Part shown: positions 1 through 8,742 of the stretch, piece after piece
How the letters are laid out: each line of letters starts with the position of its first letter
Numbering within the stretch: position 1 is the first letter of the stretch
Assembly: GCA_951394045.1 (NCBI GenBank)
Contig: OX595999.1
Coordinates: 1,054,001 to 1,118,000, forward strand
DNA from: Nitzschia sp. DOCU1
Lineage: Eukaryota > Bacillariophyta > Bacillariophyceae > Bacillariales > Bacillariaceae
DNA length: 64,000 nucleotides
Reading direction: 5' to 3'
Position numbers and translations under genes: made by a program
The notes under the pieces: model-generated
The model's database searches: none
What the model was told of the DNA's origin: nothing
The model's input: only the letters and a program-made list of their open reading frames with translations

Positions 1-256
1 GGAGGATGCGAAATGGTAATCATAGAATCACCTGTCATCGCAACATGATAATCATAGAATCACCTGTCATCGCAACAACCGGCTTTTGGTGTATGAGCCC
101 GAATGGCAAGATGTAGGACTTTCCCATTGTAATGAAGATGCCTTCATTGAAGAAAGCGACGACGAGCCGTGGATTTCCCCACACACCGCGAAAAATACAG
201 CATTGAAGAAACAAAATAACTATCTTTATTCTACAACAGAGGCCGGGCTCAAGTAG
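1..256 (+). pseudogene. 5'-truncated fragment of a fascin-like (beta-trefoil) gene
   Basis: One frame is open from the window edge to TAG at 254-256. From about 86 it reads LVYEPEWQDVGLS, almost identical to LVYEPEWQDVALS near residue 65 of the intact fascin-like protein encoded at 19886-21379 (minus). Nucleotide similarity covers about 80-125 and is lost afterwards, where the frame continues into unrelated sequence. The upstream part is interrupted by a 32-bp tandem duplication. A second fragment matching the 3' end of the same gene lies at 1200-1390, so this is best read as a broken paralogue rather than a gene. Confidence 0.6.
17..77. repeat. tandem duplication, period 32 bp, two copies
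   Basis: A 29-base block starting taatcatagaatcacctg occurs at 17-45 and again at 49-77 without mismatch. It lies at the upstream edge of the fascin-like fragment. Confidence 0.85.
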
Positions 257-417
257 TAGCCTGTCGGAGCGGCGTGCCATAGTGCTTGTACGTTTTACAA
301 CAGTACGATATCATTTTCAATCGGGACGGGTTTTCCCTGGGCTCGTCGTCGGTGCTTTTCTCGTCCTTCCCGGGGCTCAGCCTTCTTGAGCAACCCGTAC
401 AATCTTGACAATTTTGA

Positions 418-877
418 TTAGTTGCAGTGATCCCCGAACCATTCCCAGACCCACCTTGAGCCGTTGCAACATTGATAGCAGGTACTTCCATTCAAGCAGC
501 GTGTGTCTCTACCCCAGCAAGGCTCCGTTCCACAGGCGGTAAACAGCAATCCCGCCCAATAACTGGAGCCATTTTCGCAAAGGTTGCAAGTTGTACCCTC
601 TCCACAAAGGGTGCCGTCGGTCCATCCGGCGCCAGGGGCAGATCCACCCGTACAAATGCCAGGATTGAACCCCCCCATCCAACGGGGTACACTTCATCTG
701 ACCGTCATTGGAGAACATGTTACTGCAGCATCCATTGTTGCAATCACCGTTCACTGTACAAAACTCCCAGTCGCCAAGTTTCTGCTGCATCCCGCGAAGA
801 TTTTGCTCACGCGACTGGGCGTGAGCACAAGCCCCAGAGGAGGCAAGGAAAACGAGAGCAGCTTGGGGGATCTTCAT
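418..877 (-). pseudogene. secreted Cys-rich protein gene with a homopolymer frameshift
   Basis: ATG at 877 starts a signal peptide (MKIPQAALVF..., hydrophobic core then SSGACAHA) nearly identical to that of the protease at 22750. It is followed by one Cys-rich module (LGDWEFC...NNGCCSN...KCTPLDGG). The frame then breaks at a run of seven C (670-676, plus strand). The paralogues have six G at this point, which restores the frame into GGFNPGICTGG. Two units of a second Cys-rich type (GTLCGEGTTCNLC..YW..FTACGTEPCW) follow, to a stop at 418. The coding frame continues cleanly after the break, so the extra base may be a sequencing error or a recent mutation. With it removed, the product would be about 150 residues, secreted and disulfide-rich, with no catalytic domain. 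Confidence 0.65.
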
Positions 878-1199
878 TCTGATTGTTGTCGTAGTAAGGT
901 TTGCTTTCAAGAAATGAAAATTATGAGCAAAATCAAAAAGGAGTGCATGATGGCAACATTAGTCAAATAGACCCGTGATGAGGTTCCATGCACGACTCGA
1001 TAGCGTAATCGCGGCCCGGGTCAGAGTAGTCGCAGTCGGAGTAGCGGAATCGTGCTAGGTATTATCGTTCGTGCATAATATGTACTAGTAGACTTGCAGT
1101 GCCCGTCCATACCACTTGAGAGGTGCCAATTTTAACACATCCCAATCCTTCAAGTAGTTCGTGTGCCGACACTTCTGCTTCCACCAGTCAAGTGATCGA
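878..1199. other. upstream region of the Cys-rich gene, no gene seen
   Basis: The first roughly 25 bases upstream of the ATG (minus strand, ccttactacgacaacaa) match those upstream of the protease at 22750, so the two genes share a proximal 5' region. I see nothing coding in the remainder. Confidence 0.5.
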
Positions 1200-1390
1200 A
1201 GTCGGAGTCAAAATTGACGAAGATGGCATCTGCGCAATCAGGAGGAGTGGACAGAAACGGACTGAAAGCGATATTTCACGAGTCGTCCCGGAAATTCCAC
1301 CAAGCAATGGCATTATTGGTCATGAGTATTCAAGCGACGCCAATGTCACTGCGCCGGGCGGCATGGCAATGCTTGCGAGCACCATGTGAC
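1200..1390 (+). pseudogene. 3'-end fragment of a fascin-like gene paralogue
   Basis: The frame through 1240-1309 encodes RRSGQKRTESDISRVVPEIP, matching the C-terminus RRSGRKRTKIDVSRVVPEVP of the fascin-like protein at 19886-21379 (minus). The match is also clear in DNA (ggaggagtggacagaaacgg). The frame has no ATG upstream. Together with the fragment at 1-256 it looks like the two ends of one paralogue whose middle was lost or replaced by the Cys-rich gene lying between them. Confidence 0.6.
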
Positions 1391-1682
1391 TGGTGACGAC
1401 GACAATGATGATTCTTTCGATAATTTGGTAGAAGTACAATCCAAATATCCACTAGCGTAGTAGCTGCTGATCGGAATGGATAGATACGGTCATGTGACGT
1501 TCCAAATGCTGCCGCAAAGGGCTCGAGACGTTTTCATCCAACTCGGATTGCCACCTCAAACGCCGGCAATGCTGGCAAAGAAACGACAAGGCAACCAATG
1601 ACGAGATTGAATTGATCTTCCTCCATTTGCGCCTTCAGTATCATCCAGTTTGGCAGCCACGGCTTCACGTAGAGTTCACCGT

Positions 1683-2576
1683 TCATCCTTTTGGTTTCGA
1701 AGAAACGTTCAGAATGGACTTTCGAGCCATCGGCACACGCTCTCCACATTCTTGCCGAAAGATCCTTCGGACGACCTCAAAGAATGCCTCTCGTTCCTCG
1801 TCTGGTAGTGTAATATAGAGACTCAATGTATTGAGCAATTGGATATAGCTTTCAATCGAGATGTGTTCTTGCACCGGATATTCAATCGTCTCAAATGGGA
1901 CGAAGTAGGATGAAGCCTCGATCGGCTCCAGGACATGTTCGGTCAACTTGTTCCAATGTGTCTTGAGATTACCATGACCAAAATAAAACGGTTTTGGTTT
2001 CTGCAACGCATCGGCGACTTTATTCAAAATATCCTCACTTGGTTCTGGAGGAAAATTCCAAAACAACAGTAGACTTCCATTGTCGTTGAGAAGAGTTGCC
2101 AGTTTGGCAATGAGTTGCGTCTTGTCACTGTCGGCCAGGGCCCAGTGCAAGGAAGATGCCGCCACAATTGCATCGTATTTTTGGCAAGACTCAAAGTCTT
2201 TGAAACTTTCTTGTCGAAACTCGACATTGGAATATTCCTGACAAACTTGGCGCGCCTTTTCAACCATTCCAAGCCCTGGATCCAAAGCCGTAATCTGATA
2301 GCCTCGTTTGGCCAAGGACGAGGTGAGTGTTCCTGGTCCACATCCGAGTTCCAAAATCTTGGCATGTTTGGTCAACTGAGCCTTTTGAAGGGCCTCGTCA
2401 ATCAAAGCTTCCGGATATTTGGGTCGAAATTCATGATACAGCTCGGCGACGCCACTGTACATTTGATGCATTTGTTGTTTGCTTGCAGCGTCGAGATTCT
2501 CGTTCGATCCCCGATCAATGAGGGACCACAATTTCGGCGATTGACCACCTTTGCTGTTATTGTTGTTGTCCGTCAT
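1683..2576 (-). CDS. class I SAM-dependent methyltransferase
   Basis: A single-exon gene of 297 residues starting at ATG 2576. The N-terminus is Asn-rich and low complexity. Residues about 40-160 form a Rossmann methyltransferase fold: motif I is ILELGCGPGT, followed by the acidic residue of ITALDPG, then a YDAIVAASSLHW stretch typical of the Methyltransf_11/25 group. The remainder (FWNFPPEP...) resembles small-molecule methyltransferases of the trans-aconitate-methyltransferase-like type. The substrate cannot be inferred. It is divergent from malate synthase, with about 510 bp between the two start codons. A second overlapping frame near the C-terminus has no support. Confidence 0.8.
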   Translation of the reverse strand: MTDNNNNSKGGQSPKLWSLIDRGSNENLDAASKQQMHQMYSGVAELYHEFRPKYPEALIDEALQKAQLTKHAKILELGCGPGTLTSSLAKRGYQITALDPGLGMVEKARQVCQEYSNVEFRQESFKDFESCQKYDAIVAASSLHWALADSDKTQLIAKLATLLNDNGSLLLFWNFPPEPSEDILNKVADALQKPKPFYFGHGNLKTHWNKLTEHVLEPIEASSYFVPFETIEYPVQEHISIESYIQLLNTLSLYITLPDEEREAFFEVVRRIFRQECGERVPMARKSILNVSSKPKG

Positions 2577-3086
2577 GATGATGATGATGGTTTTAGTATT
2601 GTGAGGATATTTCTGACATTACTCCCCACCAAGTGAACGGATGGCTGTCGTCGATGGTGACGAGAAGAGGTGTCGATGGAATGACGCAGTCACTGGCGGA
2701 TGGTTGTGGCGGGAGAAGGCAACCGTGACTGCTTGTGCTCTGTTGGCTCACGAGTCAATGTTTATTCGAATGGGTCGTTGATTTCTAAGCTGACGTGGCC
2801 AGCAAATGAGATCGTCGAAAAATGGCGCGTCAAGGCATCGGATGACGAGCCGCCTCATTTTTGTCGTGACATCACTGCAACTCCGTAGGGAGAGAAGCCC
2901 GGCGTCATGACACCTTTTTGACACATCTCCCGCCGACGACCAAAAAGATGCGAACGACCCACCAACCAAAAGTAGGAAACGATTCCGTTTTTGCCGCTGT
3001 CATCTTCATTCTCATTGTTTTTGGATCAGTGTCCACCGACAAAGATATTGTCTTCAAAGACAACAGCAACAACTACTACTATCAAT
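2577..3086. promoter_or_regulatory. divergent intergenic region, methyltransferase / malate synthase
   Basis: A 510-bp gap between two divergent ATGs must hold both promoters. It includes an ATG-rich microsatellite (gatgatgatgatgatg around 2574-2590) just upstream of the methyltransferase start. The malate synthase frame is open upstream of 3087 but has no ATG there. I see no TATA box or known element with confidence. Confidence 0.45.
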
Positions 3087-4823
3087 ATGATGGAGTTTCG
3101 CTCGGAAGATTACACCGTTCAGGTACATGGCCCAGCCACTGCCGCGGCTCGAGAGGTTTTGACCCCCGACGCCTTGCGTTTTGTAGGTCTCTTGTGTCAC
3201 AAGTTTGACGGTCGTCGTCGAGCTCTGTTGGAAGCCCGAAAACGACGCGCTCAAGAATTTGATGCGGGCGATGCTCCCCAGTTTTTGGGTCCCTCACCCG
3301 CCACTCAAGATTCGACTTGGAAGTGCGCGCCCGTCCCTGACGACATTCAGGACCGTCGGATTGAAATTACGGGTCCCGTCGACCGTAAAATGGTCATTAA
3401 CGGGCTCAATAGTGGAGCCTCTGTTTACATGGCCGACTTTGAAGATTCCACAAGCCCCACGTGGAATAACTTGGTGGAGGGACAAGTCAATCTCCGAGAT
3501 GCCGTTCGTGGAGATATCAGCTTTGCTAACGAAGCCAATGGAAAGATTTACAAGTTGAACTCCAAGACGTCGACGTTGTTTGTTCGTCCTCGTGGATGGC
3601 ACTTGGACGAGGCACACATTACTGTGAACGGCAAGGTCGCGTCGGGTTCCATCTTTGACTTTGCACTCTACTTTTTCCATAATGTGCATGCCTTGACCGC
3701 CAAGGGCACTGGTCCTTACTTTTACCTCCCCAAGTTGGAGAGTCACCTGGAAGCTCGTCTCTGGAATGACGTTTTCGTCATGGCCCAGCAATATTTGGGC
3801 GTGCCCGTGGGCACTATTCGTGCCACGGTGTTGTTGGAAACGATTACAGCCTCGTTCGAAATGGAAGAAATTCTATACGAACTTCGTGACCATTCTCTGG
3901 GCTTGAATTGTGGACGCTGGGACTATTTGTTCTCGTTCATCAAGAAATTCCGCAATCATGCCGACAAGATTGCTCCGGATCGTGCTCACTTGACCATGAC
4001 GACTCCTCTCATGGAAGCCTACGTAAAACGCTTGATTTATATTTGCCACAAGCGCGGAACCTTTGCCATGGGCGGCATGTCGGCCTCGATTCCCATCAAG
4101 AACGACCCGGAACGCAATGCTGCTGCCATGCAGAAAGTAGAAGAAGATAAACTTCGAGAAGTCCTGGCCGGTCATGATGGATCCTGGGTCGCCCATCCTG
4201 CTTTGGTGACGGTGGCCAAGAACATTTTCGATCAACACATGAAAACGCCCAATCAAATCGCATCCAAGCCTGGTTTGGTGGGAGCTTCTGTGACAGAAGG
4301 TGACTTGTTGCGCTTGCCAAGGAATATTCCAGAGGGCGAAGCAATCAACAGTGCTGGATTGGAGAAGGGCGTCAATATTGTTTTGGCATACACAGAAGCC
4401 TGGCTTCGTGGAGTCGGATGCATCCCCTTGCACAATGCCATGGAAGATGCTGCCACGGCGGAAATTAGTCGTGCTCAAATCTGGCAGTGGAGGCACCACA
4501 AGGTATCTACCCAAGATGATGGACAGATCATTACGGCGGAACGTATTTACAGCTTGGTCGACGCCGAAGTCAATCGTCAGTGCGGCGGTGCTCCCTCCAA
4601 GGGCAAATGGCGTTTGACGGGTAAACTGGTAAGTCAACGACAAACGTGGAATTGACCAATGTAGGTACAAATGAACATGTTCTCATTTCCGTATTTTTGA
4701 CTTTTGTTACAGGTGGAAAATATGCTTACCCGAGAAGATCAATTGGATGATTTCCTAACGTCGGTCTGCTATCCTTACATTGTCACCAACCATATGGGAG
4801 ACTCGACCCAGTCGAAACTTTGA
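3087..4823 (+). CDS. malate synthase, peroxisomal (2 exons)
   Basis: Condenses glyoxylate and acetyl-CoA to malate in the glyoxylate cycle. Exons are 3087-4628 and 4713-4823, with an 84-bp intron (gtaagt...ttacag), giving 550 residues, the normal length for the A-type enzyme. Family stretches visible are VYMADFEDSTSPTW, RPRGWHLDE, GRWDYLFSF, AMGGMSASIP and the C-terminal GCIPLHNAMEDAATAEISR. The second exon encodes the last 36 residues and ends in SKL, a canonical PTS1, so the protein should be peroxisomal. ATG 3087 is the first in frame (ATG 3090 directly follows), and the N-terminus (EFRSEDYTVQVHGPA) aligns with the usual start of the family, so no N-terminal targeting sequence is needed. 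Confidence 0.95.
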
Positions 4824-5137
4824 AGCCAGGCCACCTATTGACAAGTAAATGTCAAGTAAATAGATCAAGATAATATTATTTGTTACGAACTTTGTTTTCT
4901 ATCGATCGACTACAAAACACCATACTCCTGTTACCCACATGAAAGAAAATAGGCCACGTTGAACGTGGTCGAAGTAATCAATTTCTTGGCAGTCATTCAA
5001 TCACGAGCTGGACTCAAAATCGTCAGTCGTGCCGGGGATGGATTCGGCTCGAACTACTGAAAAATTTCCATACTTTAGCTCCCATGCTCTTTTTTTCCCT
5101 CTTGACCGAAGAGCGTGCTTTGATTGATCAATAAGGC
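4824..5137. other. intergenic, no gene seen
   Basis: Contains the malate synthase 3' flank and the upstream region of the oxidase gene. Nothing further recognised. Confidence 0.4.
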
Positions 5138-8100
5138 ATGAATTCACATTATCTGAGTACATCGTTCGAAACCATTACCATGTTGTACCGACGATTTGCA
5201 ATGGTAGATGCTTTAATGCGGGCCACCAAAAACAAGATCTTTCTTGTGTTTGCGGCGGCCATAGGCCTCGCGATCGTTACGATATCGCATTCCATGACGA
5301 CAATGCTTGGACAAGACTTAAGTCAACGACACAGAGAGAATGATTATGGGTTTTTTCCTTTGGCCACCGAAACGCTGGTCGGCACACCGGGTGGCACATG
5401 GAAAGAAGAGCCAGCAGCCCGCATCCAAAACGAGATCAAGAACGACATTCCTTTGTCCAACGAGATCAAGAACGGAAAGCCTTTGTCCATCGACATATCT
5501 CAAGTCAACGTAGCAAGCAAAAAGGCGGCAAGACGAGTGTCGCCACCAGACAATGCCGCGGCTGAAGCCATCCAAATCGATTCAGAGACCATGATCCTTG
5601 TTGGAGGATACACAGACAGTTTCCGGAATGTGTCCAAAGCGATTCAGTTTTTCAACATTTCATCCCAAAAATGGTTGGATCAAACGTTGGCATTACCCGA
5701 AGGTGTCGCCGAAACACATCAGGGACTGGCATTTGATCGACAAAATCGGATATTGTATATTGTGTCTGGACAGCTGGGATCGGGCTGCATGCCGGCCACG
5801 AAAGCAGTAGTTCGGTTGCACGTGGATTCAGGGGAATTTGAGTTTTTGCCGCCCTTACCCATTCCCAGATATGCGCCCGGTGTAGTTCTTGTTCCAGATG
5901 AAAATCACTCCTCGGTTTGCCAACTTCATGTATTCGGGGGAGCCTCGGAAAACCGCAACGATAGTGCGACTGACCATTGGCGAGTCCAGATCGACGACCG
6001 GCGCGTCCCAGCTTTCTGGAAATGGGAGGCGCTGGCGCCCTTGCCAGACGCTGGCACTCACGGTGCCTCCTTTCTCTCCAAGGATGGGTATCTTTACTAC
6101 ACCAGTTTTTGTAATCTGGACCCAGGAATGATGGATAGTCCAAGCATGATTGATTGTCATTTCCATGCAGCCAAGATTTCAGGGCAACGGTTGCACCACG
6201 TCTCGCACGCTGGTCTCGCTTTTCGCTATCCAACGGCACTCACAAAGGTGGCGAAAGCTCACTGGGAACGAGTTTCTGACATGCCCTTCCCTGTCTGCCA
6301 TGGAGGGTCTCTAGTCCATGACGACAAACTGTACGTGGTTGGGGGGTCCATCCTCACATCACAGACGGTAAAGGGTTCTGCTCCGACATCGTGGCCAGCC
6401 ATACAGGTCTACGATCCCAAATCCAATGCATGGCAGGTTGCGGGGTTTTCACTTCCAAGACGCACTCATCTCTTTCTCCTTTCAACATGGGTGGACGAAG
6501 CCCGTCTCAAAGTGTTTGCCCTCCATCCCGGCAACGCGTTGCTCTCGATGAATTTGATCGACCAAGAATCATCACCATCAACGCGGAATGAATCTTGGAT
6601 CGACCTGTCGCCAAGGAAAGCGCTGGCCGATCATTACTGGCAACAGACTACAGTCAAGGCCATTTCCACCTTCCAGGCTTGCTTGCGCGAAGATTTCGGT
6701 GAAGCTTGGTACAAGCATCTGACCATGTATACTGCGTTGGATCCAGAGTATCCAGACCTCCGAGGGTCGTGGAATAAGCACCATGCACACAAGCAATACC
6801 CAGACGTGGTCGTCCAGCCCTTTTGTACCCAACAAGTCTCTGCCATTGTACAGTGTGCCAAACGAACCGGCTACCATGTCTGCGGTCGCAACGGGCGACA
6901 CTCGTATGATGGCACCACGTGTACCCATGGCATTGTGGTGGATGTCTCAAAATTTCAGACGGTGGAGCTGGTAGATGCCGAGCGAGGCCACGTCAGATTG
7001 GGGGCAGGGTTGACGTTGGGGCAAGTAGTAGTGGCACTGGAAGCTTATGGGTTGGCCTTGCCAGCAGGAACTTGCTCGAGTGTGGGATTGACTGGGCTGA
7101 CATTGAACGGCGGCCAAGGTCCACTCAGCCGGTTATATGGTATGACCAGCGATCATTTGACAGCCGTCGAGCTGGTGGATGATCGAGGGGATGTGGTACA
7201 AGCCACTGACTCCAATGACTATTCCGACCTGGCTTGGTATGCCCGTGGCGGAGGTGCTGTCGGATACCACTATCCAGGAATCATTACCGGTTTGGAATTC
7301 TCCGGGTTGCCCAGCATTCCGAGAAATACAACCTTGTGGACTAGGGTGCGAATTCAATTTCTTCCGGCCACAGTTGAAAAGGCTGACCAATTGTTGAGTG
7401 CATGGCAAGATTGGCATAAAGACAGTAGTAATTGTGGAACTGACGATCCACTTTTCTGTCGTCGCATTGCTGCCGAGCCATGGTTGTTGATGGAATATCG
7501 ACGACGAAAGCAAGTCTACCAGCCAGCCATGAGGTTGATTGTGTACTTTTATGGAACAGAGATCCAACATGAACGATTTCTGTCAGAGTACCTTCCCAAG
7601 TTCAAAGGAATGACTACAGGTGGCACTGTCGTTTCTATCGAACGGCTGAATCAGCTGGAATTTCACCGCAAGGTCGGTGGCCTACAGCAGGTCCAAGACT
7701 TGTCCAAACCCTACCTGGGCCATGACTTGAACACCTCCTGGTTTGGACTTTCGGCCGTGGCAGGTGGACACTCAATGGAATCTCGCCAGGCCTTTCAATC
7801 CATTGCCGAGATAATTTTTCTTCGGCAGCCGCGATATCGTCGATATGCCGAGTTCAAACCTCTTGGCGGCGCCATTTCTGCTTCGACCCCACCCCACCAC
7901 GGTGCTTTCTGGCACAGACAAGCTCATTGGTGGGTCTTGATGAATCACTTTATCAATGCCAGTGATGGCGAGCAGCGAATTTTAAAAGATTTCTCCAAAG
8001 TTGTGGATGCCATGGGTGACACCTTTCAGGGTGAATATGCGGGTTATGTCCATCATGGCAATTCCACATCTAGGGATCTCGAGCGGTATTATGGAGGAAA

Positions 8101-8185
8101 TGCGGGTCGCATTCAAGATATCAAACGTTCTCGGGATCCTCACAATTTATTTCGCAACTATCTTCCAAACGACATTGCAAAGTAA
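5138..8185 (+). CDS. membrane-anchored Kelch-like propeller fused to a BBE-type FAD oxidase
   Basis: A 1015-residue single-exon protein. A hydrophobic segment near residues 33-52 (KIFLVFAAAIGLAIVTI) suggests a type II signal anchor with the rest in the secretory lumen or outside. Residues about 145-470 carry Kelch-like units (ILVGGYTD, LHVFGGAS, LYVVGGSI). From about 550 there is a PCMH-type FAD-binding domain: GRNGRHSYDGTT contains His588 and AGTCSSVG contains Cys646, positions matching the two covalent flavin attachments of berberine-bridge-enzyme-like oxidases. The C-terminus (YYGGNAGRIQDIKRSRDPHNLF) matches the BBE domain. Known relatives oxidise carbohydrates, alkaloids or monolignols; the substrate here is unknown. 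The propeller fusion is unusual and could bind cell-wall sugar. Confidence 0.85.
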   Translation: MNSHYLSTSFETITMLYRRFAMVDALMRATKNKIFLVFAAAIGLAIVTISHSMTTMLGQDLSQRHRENDYGFFPLATETLVGTPGGTWKEEPAARIQNEIKNDIPLSNEIKNGKPLSIDISQVNVASKKAARRVSPPDNAAAEAIQIDSETMILVGGYTDSFRNVSKAIQFFNISSQKWLDQTLALPEGVAETHQGLAFDRQNRILYIVSGQLGSGCMPATKAVVRLHVDSGEFEFLPPLPIPRYAPGVVLVPDENHSSVCQLHVFGGASENRNDSATDHWRVQIDDRRVPAFWKWEALAPLPDAGTHGASFLSKDGYLYYTSFCNLDPGMMDSPSMIDCHFHAAKISGQRLHHVSHAGLAFRYPTALTKVAKAHWERVSDMPFPVCHGGSLVHDDKLYVVGGSILTSQTVKGSAPTSWPAIQVYDPKSNAWQVAGFSLPRRTHLFLLSTWVDEARLKVFALHPGNALLSMNLIDQESSPSTRNESWIDLSPRKALADHYWQQTTVKAISTFQACLREDFGEAWYKHLTMYTALDPEYPDLRGSWNKHHAHKQYPDVVVQPFCTQQVSAIVQCAKRTGYHVCGRNGRHSYDGTTCTHGIVVDVSKFQTVELVDAERGHVRLGAGLTLGQVVVALEAYGLALPAGTCSSVGLTGLTLNGGQGPLSRLYGMTSDHLTAVELVDDRGDVVQATDSNDYSDLAWYARGGGAVGYHYPGIITGLEFSGLPSIPRNTTLWTRVRIQFLPATVEKADQLLSAWQDWHKDSSNCGTDDPLFCRRIAAEPWLLMEYRRRKQVYQPAMRLIVYFYGTEIQHERFLSEYLPKFKGMTTGGTVVSIERLNQLEFHRKVGGLQQVQDLSKPYLGHDLNTSWFGLSAVAGGHSMESRQAFQSIAEIIFLRQPRYRRYAEFKPLGGAISASTPPHHGAFWHRQAHWWVLMNHFINASDGEQRILKDFSKVVDAMGDTFQGEYAGYVHHGNSTSRDLERYYGGNAGRIQDIKRSRDPHNLFRNYLPNDIAK

Positions 8186-8742
8186 TCGATGAATTGCTTT
8201 TGATTCATTCTTTCTCTTGCTAGCTGCAGACGACGAAGAAAAGTGGATGATCAAAAGAAAGGCACAAGATGACTCCGACACGACATTTCACGAAACGAAC
8301 GACGCAACAAACTGTAAAGAGACCAAACGACCGACTGACGGACGCATATGACTCATTCGAGCATTCGGTCTGGATGCGCCGGAACGAAAAATGGCCCTGG
8401 CTGATGCTGGATGATGCGAGAATCAAAAATGTCGTCTGATATCTTCGGAGTTAGTGAAGTGCGAATCCAGAATGAATCTTCCTTGCTGGAAGACGTGGAA
8501 TATTTCAGGATTGTTACGATAAAGAGCCCCCCCCCTGCAGTGGCACCCATTGGATCGTCTGTCGCGCAACCATCAACAAGCGAATCTTTGTCAATCATCT
8601 TTCCGTTCAGAACGTCTTGGATGCAAAGATGTGAACGGAAGATCGAGTCATCAGGGAGGCACGAAATTTTGGAAAGATATCGGATTGTCCCACAATCGTC
8701 CGATCGCCGACGAATCAGCGAACATAAAGACTAACAACAACC
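8186..8742. other. intergenic, no gene seen
   Basis: About 560 bp with open frames that lack family features. Presumably the promoter of the phytase-like gene. Nothing else recognised. Confidence 0.4.

Noticed and set aside
1015..1027. cccgggtcagag shared with 44922-44933
   Set aside because: A single 12-base match between two places in 64 kb is expected by chance many times over.
2991..3086. N-terminal extension of malate synthase
   Set aside because: The frame is open but has no ATG, and the enzyme carries a C-terminal SKL, so no N-terminal signal is needed.
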